A stretch of DNA of 64,000 nucleotides from Clostridiales bacterium. Its GTDB lineage: Bacteria > Bacillota > Peptococcia > DRI-13 > UBA5745. The notes beneath the pieces are model-generated. The model was not told the DNA's origin and did no database searches. It saw only the letters and a list, made by a program, of their open reading frames with translations. Below, piece after piece: positions 29,294 to 39,576 of this stretch (positions are counted from its first letter, which is position 1; each line of letters opens with the position of its first letter). The translations under genes and the position numbers were made by a program. The stretch is taken from assembly GCA_009782505.1 (NCBI GenBank), contig WRIW01000006.1:1-64000 (forward strand), given 5' to 3'.

Positions 29294-29552
29294 CTTCTAC
29301 CTCTATCAGTTCATGGGCAGAGAGGTTTTTACCCGCTTCAATGTCAGCAATTCTGCGGTTAAGTTCCGTTTGGTTTTTCGTGCCGTAAAACGGGTCATAA
29401 ATCTCAAAAGGAATTTTACCTTCGCGCAATGATTGTCGGGCGAATACGTTAAATGCCGTGGACAAATTCATTCCAAAATCGCCAAACATTCTCTCGGCCT
29501 GTTCCTTAACTTCCCTGTCGAGCCTGATCGTTACATTGATTGTATCAGCCAT
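29286..29552 (-). CDS. RelB/DinJ family antitoxin
   Basis: MADTINVTIRLDREVKEQAERMFGDFGMNLSTAFNVFARQSLREGKIPFEI; start at 29552 after AGGAGG; overlaps toxin. Confidence 0.9.
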   Translation of the reverse strand: MADTINVTIRLDREVKEQAERMFGDFGMNLSTAFNVFARQSLREGKIPFEIYDPFYGTKNQTELNRRIADIEAGKNLSAHELIEVEDE

Positions 29553-29719
29553 TATAAACACCTCCTTATTCCTGCAACCTAAGTATAGCATAATAATTCG
29601 TGCATATCAATTGTTTTGCACGATTTATTGCACTTGTTTGCTTTGAATTCAACTCTTGCTTTGCTTTGGGTTTGCTTTTGATTAAAAATCCTAACCGCTC
29701 ATGATAACGCTTCATCGCA

Positions 29720-30034
29720 TTATTCTTGCATATCGGCAATTTGATTCATGCAACTGTCCAATTCCCGTACATAACCGTAATCGGCATCGCTAAAGCCAAG
29801 CAGGTCGTTGCATATGCCTGCGTCCACGAAATAGAACTTTTCGTGGGTCTTCAGATGCAACTTACCCTTCAGATCGTACCGCCGCGCCCGGTAGAGGATA
29901 TAAGCGTTCTCGAGGAGCCGCAGATAGTTATCGATAGTATCGTTCGTTGTTTTCCAGCCCGTGCTTACCAGATAATCGCTCACTCTCTTCGTGGAGGTGA
30001 GATTGCCAGCATTCGCTTTTTCAACAGATATCAA
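29720..30034 (-). pseudogene. Truncated DUF4143-type ATPase fragment
   Basis: NAGNLTSTKRVSDYLVSTGWKTTNDTIDNYLRLLENAYILYRARRYDLKGK...FYFVDAGICNDLLGF resembles mid-region of DUF4143 proteins; AAA domain missing. Confidence 0.65.
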
Positions 30035-30130
30035 TCCCTTTCAATAATACCAAATAATCCTGCGGTTGAATAGACAAATGAGCCAAGCTTACACGTGACA
30101 TGCAGTATGCCAGTGATTCTGTCCACTATT

Positions 30131-31462
30131 TCAAGCATTAGGTATTCCTCTGTTTTCAGCGATCGCTGTAGCGATAAGTAGCCTGTCATATTGGTCGCGG
30201 TGATGATACGGCCCGGATGATTCGACCAGCATGGCTTCCTGTTCAAGCCGTACGCCGGATTTGATCATGTACTCGATGCAGGGATAGCAGTCAGCCAGTT
30301 CGGGCATATCCAATAAAGAGATCAAGCGTTTTTGGTAAGCCTCAGGAAAACCGACGGTAAACTCCGCGAAATGCGCCAATTCATCCAGGTTCATCCTCCA
30401 TGGCCGGACGCCGGGCAGAATTTCTCTGCGCAACCGGGCAAGCATACGAAAGCCGCCAAAATCAATATCGCCCCAGTGAAAAAACGCGCCGTCGTCCGGC
30501 AAGGACGACACTATTGCTTCGAGGAACATACGCTTAGCTGGACTATACTGCCCGCCATGAAAAAAGACAAATTCGTCTTTCTCCTTATTCTTATGGACAT
30601 AATCAACATAGTTGGCATAATTTTCAACAGATAAAATCCGTCGCACATGATCGCTAAAGGATATCTGTCCTTGCCTGATATCATCGATCGTCAGCGTCCC
30701 CCCAAAAGGTAGCGGGGAAAAATCAACGACGCCCCGGGGAAGCGTGATCTTCAGCGCGCCGGAAAAGGCGAACTGCTCAGGATAGGGGACAAGCCCGGCT
30801 AGCCGCAACGCTTCATCATCCGTGCAATCGTCCTGCGCCAGATATTTCCTTAGTACCCGGGCCAGCCGCGCTTTGACCGTGCGTTCAAAGTGTTTGGAAT
30901 CCCCAAAGCAGCGCATGGAGAACACCCGCTCCAGGGTTTCAATTTCCGCGCTGTCCGCGAGAACAGAAACGGCTTTCAGTAAATCGTCCTGTTCCTGAGG
31001 AGTGCCGGGCATGACGGCGCCGACGGCGCGTTTCCGCGCGATCACAGCGATCGTGTCCTCCAGCCAGCGGCGCGACCATTCCGCCTGCGTCCGCCCCAGG
31101 AGCGCGTTCAACCGCAGAAGCAGGTCTTCCGCCTCGTCTCCTTTGGGGCGCCGCCCGATATGGGCGTAGGCTTGCCTGACGGCGCCGGGATCAAGCCATA
31201 GTTTCGCCAAGATGTGATTTTGCTGCCCGCGCATCCATTCATATCCGACCAAGCCCTGTTCGGCCAGATCCAGGACCGCCTGGTTGACGTCTTTTCTGAT
31301 CAGGGGATCTTCGATATCGTACGACGGAAAGTCCGTCTGCCCGCCGTCATATAGCCTCATCATTTTGCGGCGGGACGGTTTTTCGCCGCGGATATAGGCA
31401 GGGCTGTCTTCATACCAGTCCAGCAGGAGCGATAAAATCTGCCGTTGATAATCATGCCTCAT
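30131..31462 (-). CDS. jetD: Wadjet anti-plasmid protein JetD (TOPRIM-like, DUF2220)
   Basis: 443 aa downstream of JetC; C-term FFHWGDIDFGGFRMLARLR; start at ATG 31462 overlapping JetC stop. Confidence 0.88.
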   Translation of the reverse strand: MRHDYQRQILSLLLDWYEDSPAYIRGEKPSRRKMMRLYDGGQTDFPSYDIEDPLIRKDVNQAVLDLAEQGLVGYEWMRGQQNHILAKLWLDPGAVRQAYAHIGRRPKGDEAEDLLLRLNALLGRTQAEWSRRWLEDTIAVIARKRAVGAVMPGTPQEQDDLLKAVSVLADSAEIETLERVFSMRCFGDSKHFERTVKARLARVLRKYLAQDDCTDDEALRLAGLVPYPEQFAFSGALKITLPRGVVDFSPLPFGGTLTIDDIRQGQISFSDHVRRILSVENYANYVDYVHKNKEKDEFVFFHGGQYSPAKRMFLEAIVSSLPDDGAFFHWGDIDFGGFRMLARLRREILPGVRPWRMNLDELAHFAEFTVGFPEAYQKRLISLLDMPELADCYPCIEYMIKSGVRLEQEAMLVESSGPYHHRDQYDRLLIATAIAENRGIPNA

Positions 31463-34400
31463 CAGCGAATTCCTCCAGCTGTCTTGGGTCAAAAGCCCGT
31501 ACGCAAGTTTTCTGCCCCTCTCTTAATACGCCAAGATTACGGTCGGCCAGAGCGCCGACGTCGGGGATCTTATCCGGCGGGGCCGCAAAGATCACCTGAA
31601 ACTGAAAACGCCTAAGCAAGCCTATGCTTTGGATGATACGCTCCCCGTCCATCTTGGAAAAAGCCTCGTCAAACAGGATCAGCCGCGTCGTATTTGCGGT
31701 TTTGTCCCTGCCGATCCGATATAATTGGACAAAAGAAGCCAGCACGGCGACATAAAAAGGCGTCTGGGTTTCTCCGCCGGATTTCTTGCCCATCGTCCTG
31801 GACAACCGCTCCGATTCCCCGCCGGGCTTGATGACTTCCAAATCAAACTTCAGATAGGTCTTATAATCGGTATAGTGCTGAACCCGCTTTTCATAGTCGT
31901 CATACCCCAAGGTCTTTGCCGGGCCCCCGTCGTTGGTCAGCATCTCAAATAGCTCCGCGATTTCTTCCCGGTACTTCTCGTTGTATTGGCCGGAGAGCAA
32001 ATTGTAGCCGCCGAAGAGAAGCATTTCATCCACGATCATATCATAGTAGCGTTTGATCTCATGGTCGGGATTCGCGGTCACGCGGAACTGATAGGTATCC
32101 TCGCCGAAGTTGGCGAATTTCATCGCCGCGTTCAATTCGTCGATATGCTGTCTTGCGTTGCGGATATTACTCTGCAGTTTGCTGAGAAAATCCTCCTGGA
32201 ATTGCTGGAAAGCCTTATTCCGCGTATCCTCTATCTTGGTTTCATATTCAGGCAGCCTGTTTTCCGTGTACTCCAGCCAAATATTGTGGTATACGGCATT
32301 GTCCGGGTCGTTTACGTCGTACCCGGTTTTATACGTTCCATTATATTCAAGCCGGAAATCCCTGGTCTTTTCCCAGTATTCTTCCTTAGCGTTTCGTGAA
32401 CGGCTTTGCTCGCGGTGAAAGGCCCTGGATATCTCTTCCGCGCTTTCTCGTCTCGAGATTTCCCGTTCATACCTTTGGCTGCCGGTTTCATCCGCCCACT
32501 CCCTGTCGTACGACGCTTCCAACGCTTCGCGGAGATCCTCTTCCTCGCTTTCGAGACCGGGCAAGGTTTCCTCTTCATATGACTTAAACCTGTCTTTAGC
32601 GGAACCGACTTTCTCAAAGATTTCGCGGATACGATCGCGGTTTTTCATGATGGCGTCTTCCCGCTCGCCCAGCCTTTGACGAAGGATCTCGATCGCGCTC
32701 TTATCAATCGACTCCGCGTCGGCGGTAAGGCGCTGGATCGCTTCTGCCAGGAGCGGGAGCTCCAAATATTTCTTGGCGGAATCGATGATTTGCCCAACCA
32801 TAAACGCGTCGAGCCGGAAAAACCTGTCCGTCTCCTTAAGCGCCGGGATAATCGCGATCAAGACGGATAGTATCTCCTGAAGCCAGGATATCTCCTCCTT
32901 CACTTTTTCCAACCTGAGCCTGGCGCCCGTCCGTCCGATAGCCGGGTCTTTCCAGCGCTTCGGATCCATGGCGCGGACGACGAAGTTCTGATAAAGTACG
33001 CCATCGTCGGTGACCGAGGTTCTGAATTTCCTGAGTTCCTTTATGGAATCACATTTCCGGACGCGGCCCAGCGTGAAGTCGATAAATAGCCGGACCGCGG
33101 CGTCCTCTGTCTCCAATTCCTCCGCAAGACTGCCTTCGTCCCTGACCGGGCTCATACGCTGAAGTTTTTCCGTATCGACAAGCCCGGTGGTGTACACGCT
33201 TTTCTGCCGCTTGATGGAATCATAGAGCTGAAACGCGGTATAAAAATGCTCCGGCGCGACGATCACATAGAATTTTTGCGTGTGCAAATAGCCTTCGACG
33301 ACGTCCCGCCAACGGTCGCCGCGTATCTCCGCCTCTTCCGCCAGGATGACCGCTTTCGCTTCCGGCCCGTATTTGGAACGAAGCCGGCTTTCAACGGCTT
33401 CTTTCAGGTCAATCGCATCTTGAGGGAAGCGATAGACGCCCTTTTCCAGCGATTCTTTTTCCGCGGCCAATTCCGCCAGACGACGCGCCATCTCCTCTTG
33501 GGCGTCGGTCAGCCGCCCGCTGAGGCTTACGCAGCGGTCGCGGTAATCATCCGCTTCCCTGGCCAGCGCGACAAGTTTTTCGCTGCCGGTATGCGCGAGA
33601 AGCTCTGCTTCCGCATCCCGCTCTTTTGCTTCCCGCAAGGGGCCCGCTTTCTCCAGCAGGGCGTCCCCTTCGGCGCCGACCGCTTCGATCCTCGCGCCCA
33701 GTAATGGATCCATTTCCGATAGATTGGTGAGCAGTATTTTTTCTCTGATATTCACAATCCAGGTTTTCCAGGAGGACGTCGCCTGGTGCAGCCTCGCCGA
33801 CATTATCTCAAACGTATTGATCAGTTCGCCGCATTGTCGTTTCTTTTCGTCGATTTCTTTCTGCAGGCCTTCCAGCCGCTTCGCGTTTTCGTCGCTGTCA
33901 AGCTGCAGCTTCAATGCGTCGCGTTCTGTCTGTAGCTGCGCCTGCTGCCTTTCCTCGCGGACCAGACTATCCCCGAGTTCACGCAATTCATGGGCAAGCC
34001 GCTCTATGTTTTGCTTACAGGCCTCGATTTCGCTTCTTTTCGTCTCCCACGCCGCCCGTTCAAGCAAATAGCTGTATAGCGTTTCGTTGTCTTTATTCTT
34101 AATAAACACGTCGTGGGCATCGCCGATCTTTGCTAATAATACGATACGCTCCTGCAGGATTTGCGATTCTTTTTTCAACGAGTCGTAGCTGCGGATATTT
34201 TCCTTCATATCCGCGATATTGATTTCCAGCTCTTCGCCACAGACAAATTCCGTGATAAATTTCTCGATCTTGACGTCCGGATCGAAAGAAACCGTCTTTT
34301 TGATGAGGTCGGTAAAGCGCTGGGGCTGCAGCCCCCCAAGGCTGCCGCATAACGCTTCGCGGAAGTCGCGGTTCACATTGGTCGTGTAACTTTGTCCCCC

Positions 34401-34880
34401 GGGGTAATTTGCGCGGAGGAAGGCTCTAAGCCCTTCTATGTTTAGCGGTACGCTTTGTTCGACGAATTCATTTTCCGGGATGGGGCCGTTGAACTGAAAA
34501 AACAGCCGCTGAACATCATTTTCGCCGAACGTGTCGAAGCAGCAGCCGGCGGAGAAAAAGTTTCCCTTCGCGTCGTCCACAAATTCGAGTACGACATAAC
34601 TGGTAAAACGTCCGTTTCGCAGATAGCGGAAGCCTGCGCCTTCCTCGTCGCCCAGCTCGCAGCGCAGATAGCCGGTCAGCGTCCGGTTCCCTTTCTGATT
34701 CGCCGCCCTATTGAAATAGGAACCGCTGGTATCGCTTAGCAATACCAGTTGCATAGCGTCGATGATCGTGGATTTGCCGGAGGAGTTTTTACCGGTAAGA
34801 AAGTTAATTCTGTCAAATTCGATCATTTCGTGGGTAAAAAAATACCAATGGATCAGGAGCATACGGGTTAAAATTTTCAT
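31452..34880 (-). CDS. jetC: Wadjet SMC/MukB-like ATPase JetC
   Basis: Walker A FLTGKNSSGKSTIIDAMQLVLLSDTS, coiled coils, signature GKKSGGETQTPFYVAVLASF and Walker B LILFDEAFSKMD. Confidence 0.92.
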   Translation of the reverse strand: MKILTRMLLIHWYFFTHEMIEFDRINFLTGKNSSGKSTIIDAMQLVLLSDTSGSYFNRAANQKGNRTLTGYLRCELGDEEGAGFRYLRNGRFTSYVVLEFVDDAKGNFFSAGCCFDTFGENDVQRLFFQFNGPIPENEFVEQSVPLNIEGLRAFLRANYPGGQSYTTNVNRDFREALCGSLGGLQPQRFTDLIKKTVSFDPDVKIEKFITEFVCGEELEINIADMKENIRSYDSLKKESQILQERIVLLAKIGDAHDVFIKNKDNETLYSYLLERAAWETKRSEIEACKQNIERLAHELRELGDSLVREERQQAQLQTERDALKLQLDSDENAKRLEGLQKEIDEKKRQCGELINTFEIMSARLHQATSSWKTWIVNIREKILLTNLSEMDPLLGARIEAVGAEGDALLEKAGPLREAKERDAEAELLAHTGSEKLVALAREADDYRDRCVSLSGRLTDAQEEMARRLAELAAEKESLEKGVYRFPQDAIDLKEAVESRLRSKYGPEAKAVILAEEAEIRGDRWRDVVEGYLHTQKFYVIVAPEHFYTAFQLYDSIKRQKSVYTTGLVDTEKLQRMSPVRDEGSLAEELETEDAAVRLFIDFTLGRVRKCDSIKELRKFRTSVTDDGVLYQNFVVRAMDPKRWKDPAIGRTGARLRLEKVKEEISWLQEILSVLIAIIPALKETDRFFRLDAFMVGQIIDSAKKYLELPLLAEAIQRLTADAESIDKSAIEILRQRLGEREDAIMKNRDRIREIFEKVGSAKDRFKSYEEETLPGLESEEEDLREALEASYDREWADETGSQRYEREISRRESAEEISRAFHREQSRSRNAKEEYWEKTRDFRLEYNGTYKTGYDVNDPDNAVYHNIWLEYTENRLPEYETKIEDTRNKAFQQFQEDFLSKLQSNIRNARQHIDELNAAMKFANFGEDTYQFRVTANPDHEIKRYYDMIVDEMLLFGGYNLLSGQYNEKYREEIAELFEMLTNDGGPAKTLGYDDYEKRVQHYTDYKTYLKFDLEVIKPGGESERLSRTMGKKSGGETQTPFYVAVLASFVQLYRIGRDKTANTTRLILFDEAFSKMDGERIIQSIGLLRRFQFQVIFAAPPDKIPDVGALADRNLGVLREGQKTCVRAFDPRQLEEFADEA

Positions 34881-34936
34881 AAGCGAATCTCCAGAAGGCG
34901 GTTACGCCTGAATTTTGCTTTTGGCGGCGGGAGCGT

Positions 34937-35623
34937 TCAGGCGTTATAGACTCCTAAGCTCTGCGTGTCGTCCGTTTCGCCGCCAGGGTCGGAAAGGTCT
35001 TCTTCCCCGCCGTCCGGCTCCATCTTCAGATCCTCCAACTCGAGGATGATATCATTGATCCCCTGATTGGTAATCACCGCCAGGATCGACGGTAGGATCA
35101 AAATACGGTTGCCCTCCGGATCCCAGGCTGTGGTTTCCATTTTTTCGATGAGGCGGAAATGGGCGAGCGTTCGCTGCGCTTCAATACGCTCCTTTTGCGT
35201 CGTTTTGCCATTCTTTAAAAGTCCGAGGGCGTCCATTTTCTGCACGACGTCGGAAGTGCTCGTCGGCACGGTATGAAAGCTGCTTGCCTGTTCCCGCTGC
35301 TCCTCATAAATCAACCGGCAGGTATACAGGAAAAGCGTGGTGAACTGATCCATGCGAAAACGATTATTGTCATGGATATTGATCAGCGACATAAATCCGT
35401 AGATATTGTCATTTTCCAGCTGCCAGCCCGCCACGGAGAAATATTCTTTAAATAGATCGTAGAAGCGCGACGCGATTTGGTAATCCCTGTTTGGCAGCGT
35501 CATTTGCTTAGCCGGCTGATAGGAATACTTGGTCAGATAGGTGTGAGCCAGCAAATGATTAGCAATCCTGCGATACTCACCTTTTTCATAAGCGCTCAGC
35601 GCTTCGTAATCTTCACTCCACAC
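34937..35623 (-). CDS. jetB: Wadjet protein JetB (MukE-like)
   Basis: 228 aa between JetA-like and JetC; conserved order and size; overlaps JetA. Confidence 0.82.
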   Translation of the reverse strand: MWSEDYEALSAYEKGEYRRIANHLLAHTYLTKYSYQPAKQMTLPNRDYQIASRFYDLFKEYFSVAGWQLENDNIYGFMSLINIHDNNRFRMDQFTTLFLYTCRLIYEEQREQASSFHTVPTSTSDVVQKMDALGLLKNGKTTQKERIEAQRTLAHFRLIEKMETTAWDPEGNRILILPSILAVITNQGINDIILELEDLKMEPDGGEEDLSDPGGETDDTQSLGVYNA

Positions 35624-37019
35624 CTTGGCCTCCTCCTCCCTTTCTACTAAACGTCAATTTAGGGATCCTGTATCCGTTGATATCCAAACTGCCGATTCCC
35701 GGCTTGACGCTGAAGTTTGTATCCCTTTCTCCCGCCCGGATTGCTGATAAAAGAAGCAGGATAAATTCCCTGTCGCCCGGAATGTCCACACCTTCGGTGG
35801 AAAGAAAATCTTCGTCTCCAAAAAGCGCGTCCATATACTGCCGGATACGGAGAAGAGAGTAATCGGCGCGCATAAATTTAAGCTGCCGTTCGGCCTCTTT
35901 CTCCGATAGCCGCGCTTCGGCGCTTATGGCCAGCGGGTCGACCGATATCCGGCGGCTTTTGACGTTTCTATGCCATAAGGAGCGCCCGTCGATGAATTCC
36001 TGCCGGTTGATGCGAAGTTTGCGTTCCATTCGGTCGTATAGCCTTGCCTGATCATCGCCCCTGGACGCGGCGAAACCTTTGAGCAATGACACCAGCTTGC
36101 CGCCGATCGTCTGATCAGCCGACATATGATACCGGATGGCGTCTATGGAAAGCTTCGTATAGTTACTGTGCTTTTTATCGATCTCAGCAACAATAGCGCC
36201 CAGGGATTGATATACATCCAGAATATAATCCATATCGCCGATGATCTCGCGCCCGGCTTCTTCTTCGCTATCATAGCGGCGGATCGTCATCGCGCGCTTT
36301 CGCATCTCCGCCATCCTGCCAGAATCCCCGATGGCGCCGGTTATAATCTCCCGTATAGGCGCCATATAGCGATATACGGAATCCATCGTTTTGATGGGGT
36401 GATAAATGCGATCCGCTAAGGCCTTGTATTCGTCAAAATGATCCCGCAGCAGGACATTGACGTCGCGGTGCCCCTGGATTTTTCTCAGATAGCCCCGTAT
36501 CCCGTGATACAGTTTTTTTAACTCATAGACCAGTTTTTCCGTGTTGGCTTTCGCATTCACCACGGCCTCGTACATTTGGTGCGGTTGATTGTCCCGGGCT
36601 TCTTTCAAACCGGAATAGGTAGAAAAAACAAGCGAGTTATACTCCCTTGTCTGGTCGTCGCTCAGATCATGAAGCAGCTGCATGACCTGTATCGCATAGG
36701 TTCTCGGTGTGATTACTTCAGTGAAAGATCCGTCCAAATACTCCCTGTCTACCCAGCCTGCTGCAACAAAGCGGTTCAGGATCAGCCTGGCTTTCGCGCT
36801 CAGCGTAAGCCCGCCTTCCGCGACCTCGTCGTCGTCTTCGATTTCATAGGAACGGTTCTCCAGCAGTCCGATCAGGGCGGAGATATAATCGCCGGTCTCA
36901 ATATTCAATTCAAATTGAAACGCGCGATGCAGAAGCATCAGCGCGTCTGCGTAAAGCTCCTTGTTTTTTGAAGACAATATGGAGAAAAAATTACCGGGGA
37001 TCGTTTCGAACAGGTTCAT
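35613..37019 (-). CDS. jetA: Wadjet protein JetA (MukF/kleisin-like)
   Basis: 468 aa MNLFETIPGNFFSILSSKNKELYADALMLLHRAF...; first gene of jetABCD. Confidence 0.82.
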   Translation of the reverse strand: MNLFETIPGNFFSILSSKNKELYADALMLLHRAFQFELNIETGDYISALIGLLENRSYEIEDDDEVAEGGLTLSAKARLILNRFVAAGWVDREYLDGSFTEVITPRTYAIQVMQLLHDLSDDQTREYNSLVFSTYSGLKEARDNQPHQMYEAVVNAKANTEKLVYELKKLYHGIRGYLRKIQGHRDVNVLLRDHFDEYKALADRIYHPIKTMDSVYRYMAPIREIITGAIGDSGRMAEMRKRAMTIRRYDSEEEAGREIIGDMDYILDVYQSLGAIVAEIDKKHSNYTKLSIDAIRYHMSADQTIGGKLVSLLKGFAASRGDDQARLYDRMERKLRINRQEFIDGRSLWHRNVKSRRISVDPLAISAEARLSEKEAERQLKFMRADYSLLRIRQYMDALFGDEDFLSTEGVDIPGDREFILLLLSAIRAGERDTNFSVKPGIGSLDINGYRIPKLTFSRKGGGGQGVE

Positions 37020-37266
37020 AAAAAGATTATATCACAGGTTGTACTTATTGCCCAGATAATGGAATGCGCAATGAAAAAGCCGTTGCGTTGCTTTACTATG
37101 GCTTGTTTTACGCATCCCACAGAAATCACGTTTCAGTTTATCACTTTCTGAGAGGGTTGCGAAAACGTCTGCCTTTGGAGAGCGCCGCGATCCCTTTGAC
37201 GCCCCCTGCTCATCTCAATGTGTGACAAATGAATCACATTGTCAACATAGCCGCCCTCACATCGCT

Positions 37267-38556
37267 TCATATCAGGTACGCCGCGTATAGCGGGACGGAT
37301 TTCACGCCGTTCACAAATCCAAAGTTTTTCGCCGATACCCTGATCGCGTATTTCGGGCGATATTTTTTGATATAAGAATTTAAGCTCAGCGAGCGGACGT
37401 TTTGATTCGCCTTGACTTCTACCGGGATGAGATCCCCTCCCGCCATGATGACAAAATCCACCTCCGCCGTGGAATCGGATTCCCAGTAATACAGCTCATA
37501 GCCGTTGCTCGCAAGGGTTTCCGCTATATAATTCTCCACGATGCCCCCCATAAACGTACCGTCGAAAACGTTTATATTGTCCGCGGACAACCCGGCCTTA
37601 TAGCTGCACAAACCTACGTCGTTCATATAAAGCTTAAATGCCGATACGTCTTGCGTCACGGCGGGCGGCATATCGCCGCTTTTGATTTTTGTGCACTTCA
37701 GCACAGCTCCGGCCCTGACCAGCCAGTCGATGGATTCGCCGAAAAGGCTCGCTCTCGCCCCTTTGGATATCATCTTGTACTGAAACTTCCGGTTGTCTTT
37801 CGCCAACTGGGGTACGATGGAGTCATATGTGCTGATTGTTTTTATACTCTGGGATTTATCCGAATACTTTGTCATATCCGACGCGTATGTATCCAGGATT
37901 ATCCTTTGTATTTCCCTATAGCCCAATACTTTATCATGATGAAAATAGTTATACGCGGCAAGAGGCATCCCCCCCACCAGGACATACTCTCGGTATAAAG
38001 CGAGCAGCATGTCATGCAACCCCTGCTCCATCGGCGTGTTTTGTTGAAAATGCTCCTCGACCATCTCCACGAAAGCAGCCAAATCGGATTCCAGCAAAAA
38101 TTCTCCGAAATTCAATGGATGCATCACTTTTGTCATGACTTTTCCCACGGGGAAGGAAAAATCCTTCGACGTGATATGTACGCCGAGCAGCGAGCCCGCT
38201 CCAATCAAGTCATACTCCTGGGCTTCCTCACAGAAATACTTAAGGGACGTAAGGGCCCGGTTACACATCTGTATCTCGTCAAATATAATCAGAGTGCCGC
38301 CCGGAAGGATGGCAGCGCTGAAATATCTCTCCAGCTTGGGAATCAGTTTACGCGGGTCTATGCTTTCGCTAAATAAGGACGCAAGTGCCGGATCTGTCTC
38401 GAAATTCAAGTAGATTGAATTTTTGTAGTGGTTCGCGCCGAATTCTTTCAGCAAATAGGTTTTCCCGGTCTGCCTGGCGCCATACAGAAGCAGAGGCATC
38501 TTCTCTTTGCCTAAGCCCTTCCACCATATCAGATACTCTTCCATTTTACGCTTCAT
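37267..38556 (-). CDS. AAA ATPase with DUF4143 C-terminal domain
   Basis: LLYGARQTGKTYLLKEFGANHYKNSIYLNFE, IIFDEIQMC, and C-term VDFVIMAGGDLIPVEVKANQNVRSLSLNSYIKKYRP. Confidence 0.9.
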   Translation of the reverse strand: MKRKMEEYLIWWKGLGKEKMPLLLYGARQTGKTYLLKEFGANHYKNSIYLNFETDPALASLFSESIDPRKLIPKLERYFSAAILPGGTLIIFDEIQMCNRALTSLKYFCEEAQEYDLIGAGSLLGVHITSKDFSFPVGKVMTKVMHPLNFGEFLLESDLAAFVEMVEEHFQQNTPMEQGLHDMLLALYREYVLVGGMPLAAYNYFHHDKVLGYREIQRIILDTYASDMTKYSDKSQSIKTISTYDSIVPQLAKDNRKFQYKMISKGARASLFGESIDWLVRAGAVLKCTKIKSGDMPPAVTQDVSAFKLYMNDVGLCSYKAGLSADNINVFDGTFMGGIVENYIAETLASNGYELYYWESDSTAEVDFVIMAGGDLIPVEVKANQNVRSLSLNSYIKKYRPKYAIRVSAKNFGFVNGVKSVPLYAAYLI

Positions 38557-38598
38557 TGACGTGGCTCCGTTTACATAGAATCGCTATTCCTTTGTCTA

Positions 38599-38627
38599 AA
38601 TTAACACAAACCGCAGCGCATTGTCAA
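38599..38627 (-). promoter_or_regulatory. Promoter for DUF4143 ATPase
   Basis: TTGACA-17 nt-TTAATT on minus strand. Confidence 0.5.
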
Positions 38628-38695
38628 GAATAGTGCGTATTTTTGCATTTATCCATGAAGTTTAATGTAAAAATACACATTAATCCTCACTCTCG

Positions 38696-39562
38696 TCACG
38701 CGTACTCGATCACAATGTCCGCCTCGACGATCCCGATCCCGGTATCCAGGGCTATCCTCTCATCCGGGTTGATATCCAGCCTCGACGTCATGAAGGGCGG
38801 CTCGATCACGCACAAGACGCCTTTTTCAGCTTCGATCTGCTCGCATATCGTTTTACAGGTAATATTTGACACCTCAAACAACGCGGACAGCTCCAACTCG
38901 TCGATGGCTTCCGGCTCGAAATCCATCATTTGATAAATCAGATTGTTGATAAACGCGACGGGATATACGAAAGTGATGAAACCGCTGACGCCGCCGGAAA
39001 GCAGCATTTCTATCGCCACCGAGTTTTCGAAGCCCTCGTCGTGGCTTTCGACTTGCTTCATGGCGCCCATATCAAGCCCCGCCATCTTGTGCAGCACATT
39101 AAATACGCTTTGCCGGATGATCTCGCTATGGGTGTGCGGGACTGCCACCTGAGGCTCCAGCCCGGCGTTTCTCGCAAACCTACCAATGCCCTGGTCGATA
39201 TCGGCCACATGGTAGAGCAGCCAGGCCACGAGCATGCCGGAAAAATCCTTGACGTCTTTTTCGGCGAAATCCGAGCCCGTCATCTTCTGCTCATGCTCCA
39301 GAATCGTGTTGATGAAGCCTTGATGGAGCTTTTGATGCGCTTTGAAATCCGGGTAACCGATGGATTCCTGATAGGTTTCTTCTATGCCGAAATGAAACAC
39401 AGTATAGTCCTTCAAAAAACGGATTGCCGATATGCAGCTCTCTTTGTTGCTCTCCAGGCTGTCGTTGATTTTCCCCAGCAGTTCCTCGGCCCTCTCAAAG
39501 AGCGCCCTGTGCTGCCCGTCGATGGTGTCGTTCCCGATGCTTAACCTGTCTTTCCATAACAT
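38696..39562 (-). CDS. Bacteriohemerythrin fused to CheX-like domain
   Basis: N-term hemerythrin motifs (IDGQHRALFE, HFGIEETYQESIGYPDFKAHQKLHQGF, YHVADIDQGIG); C-term ~150 aa CheX-like (SVFNVLHKMAGLD...LELSALFEVSNITCKTICEQIE). Confidence 0.83.
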   Translation of the reverse strand: MLWKDRLSIGNDTIDGQHRALFERAEELLGKINDSLESNKESCISAIRFLKDYTVFHFGIEETYQESIGYPDFKAHQKLHQGFINTILEHEQKMTGSDFAEKDVKDFSGMLVAWLLYHVADIDQGIGRFARNAGLEPQVAVPHTHSEIIRQSVFNVLHKMAGLDMGAMKQVESHDEGFENSVAIEMLLSGGVSGFITFVYPVAFINNLIYQMMDFEPEAIDELELSALFEVSNITCKTICEQIEAEKGVLCVIEPPFMTSRLDINPDERIALDTGIGIVEADIVIEYA

Positions 39563-39576
39563 AGCTAACCCTCCTT

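Noticed and set aside
37020-37266. Transposase remnant upstream of jetA
   Set aside because: No inverted repeats or recognisable coding remnant could be supported by eye.
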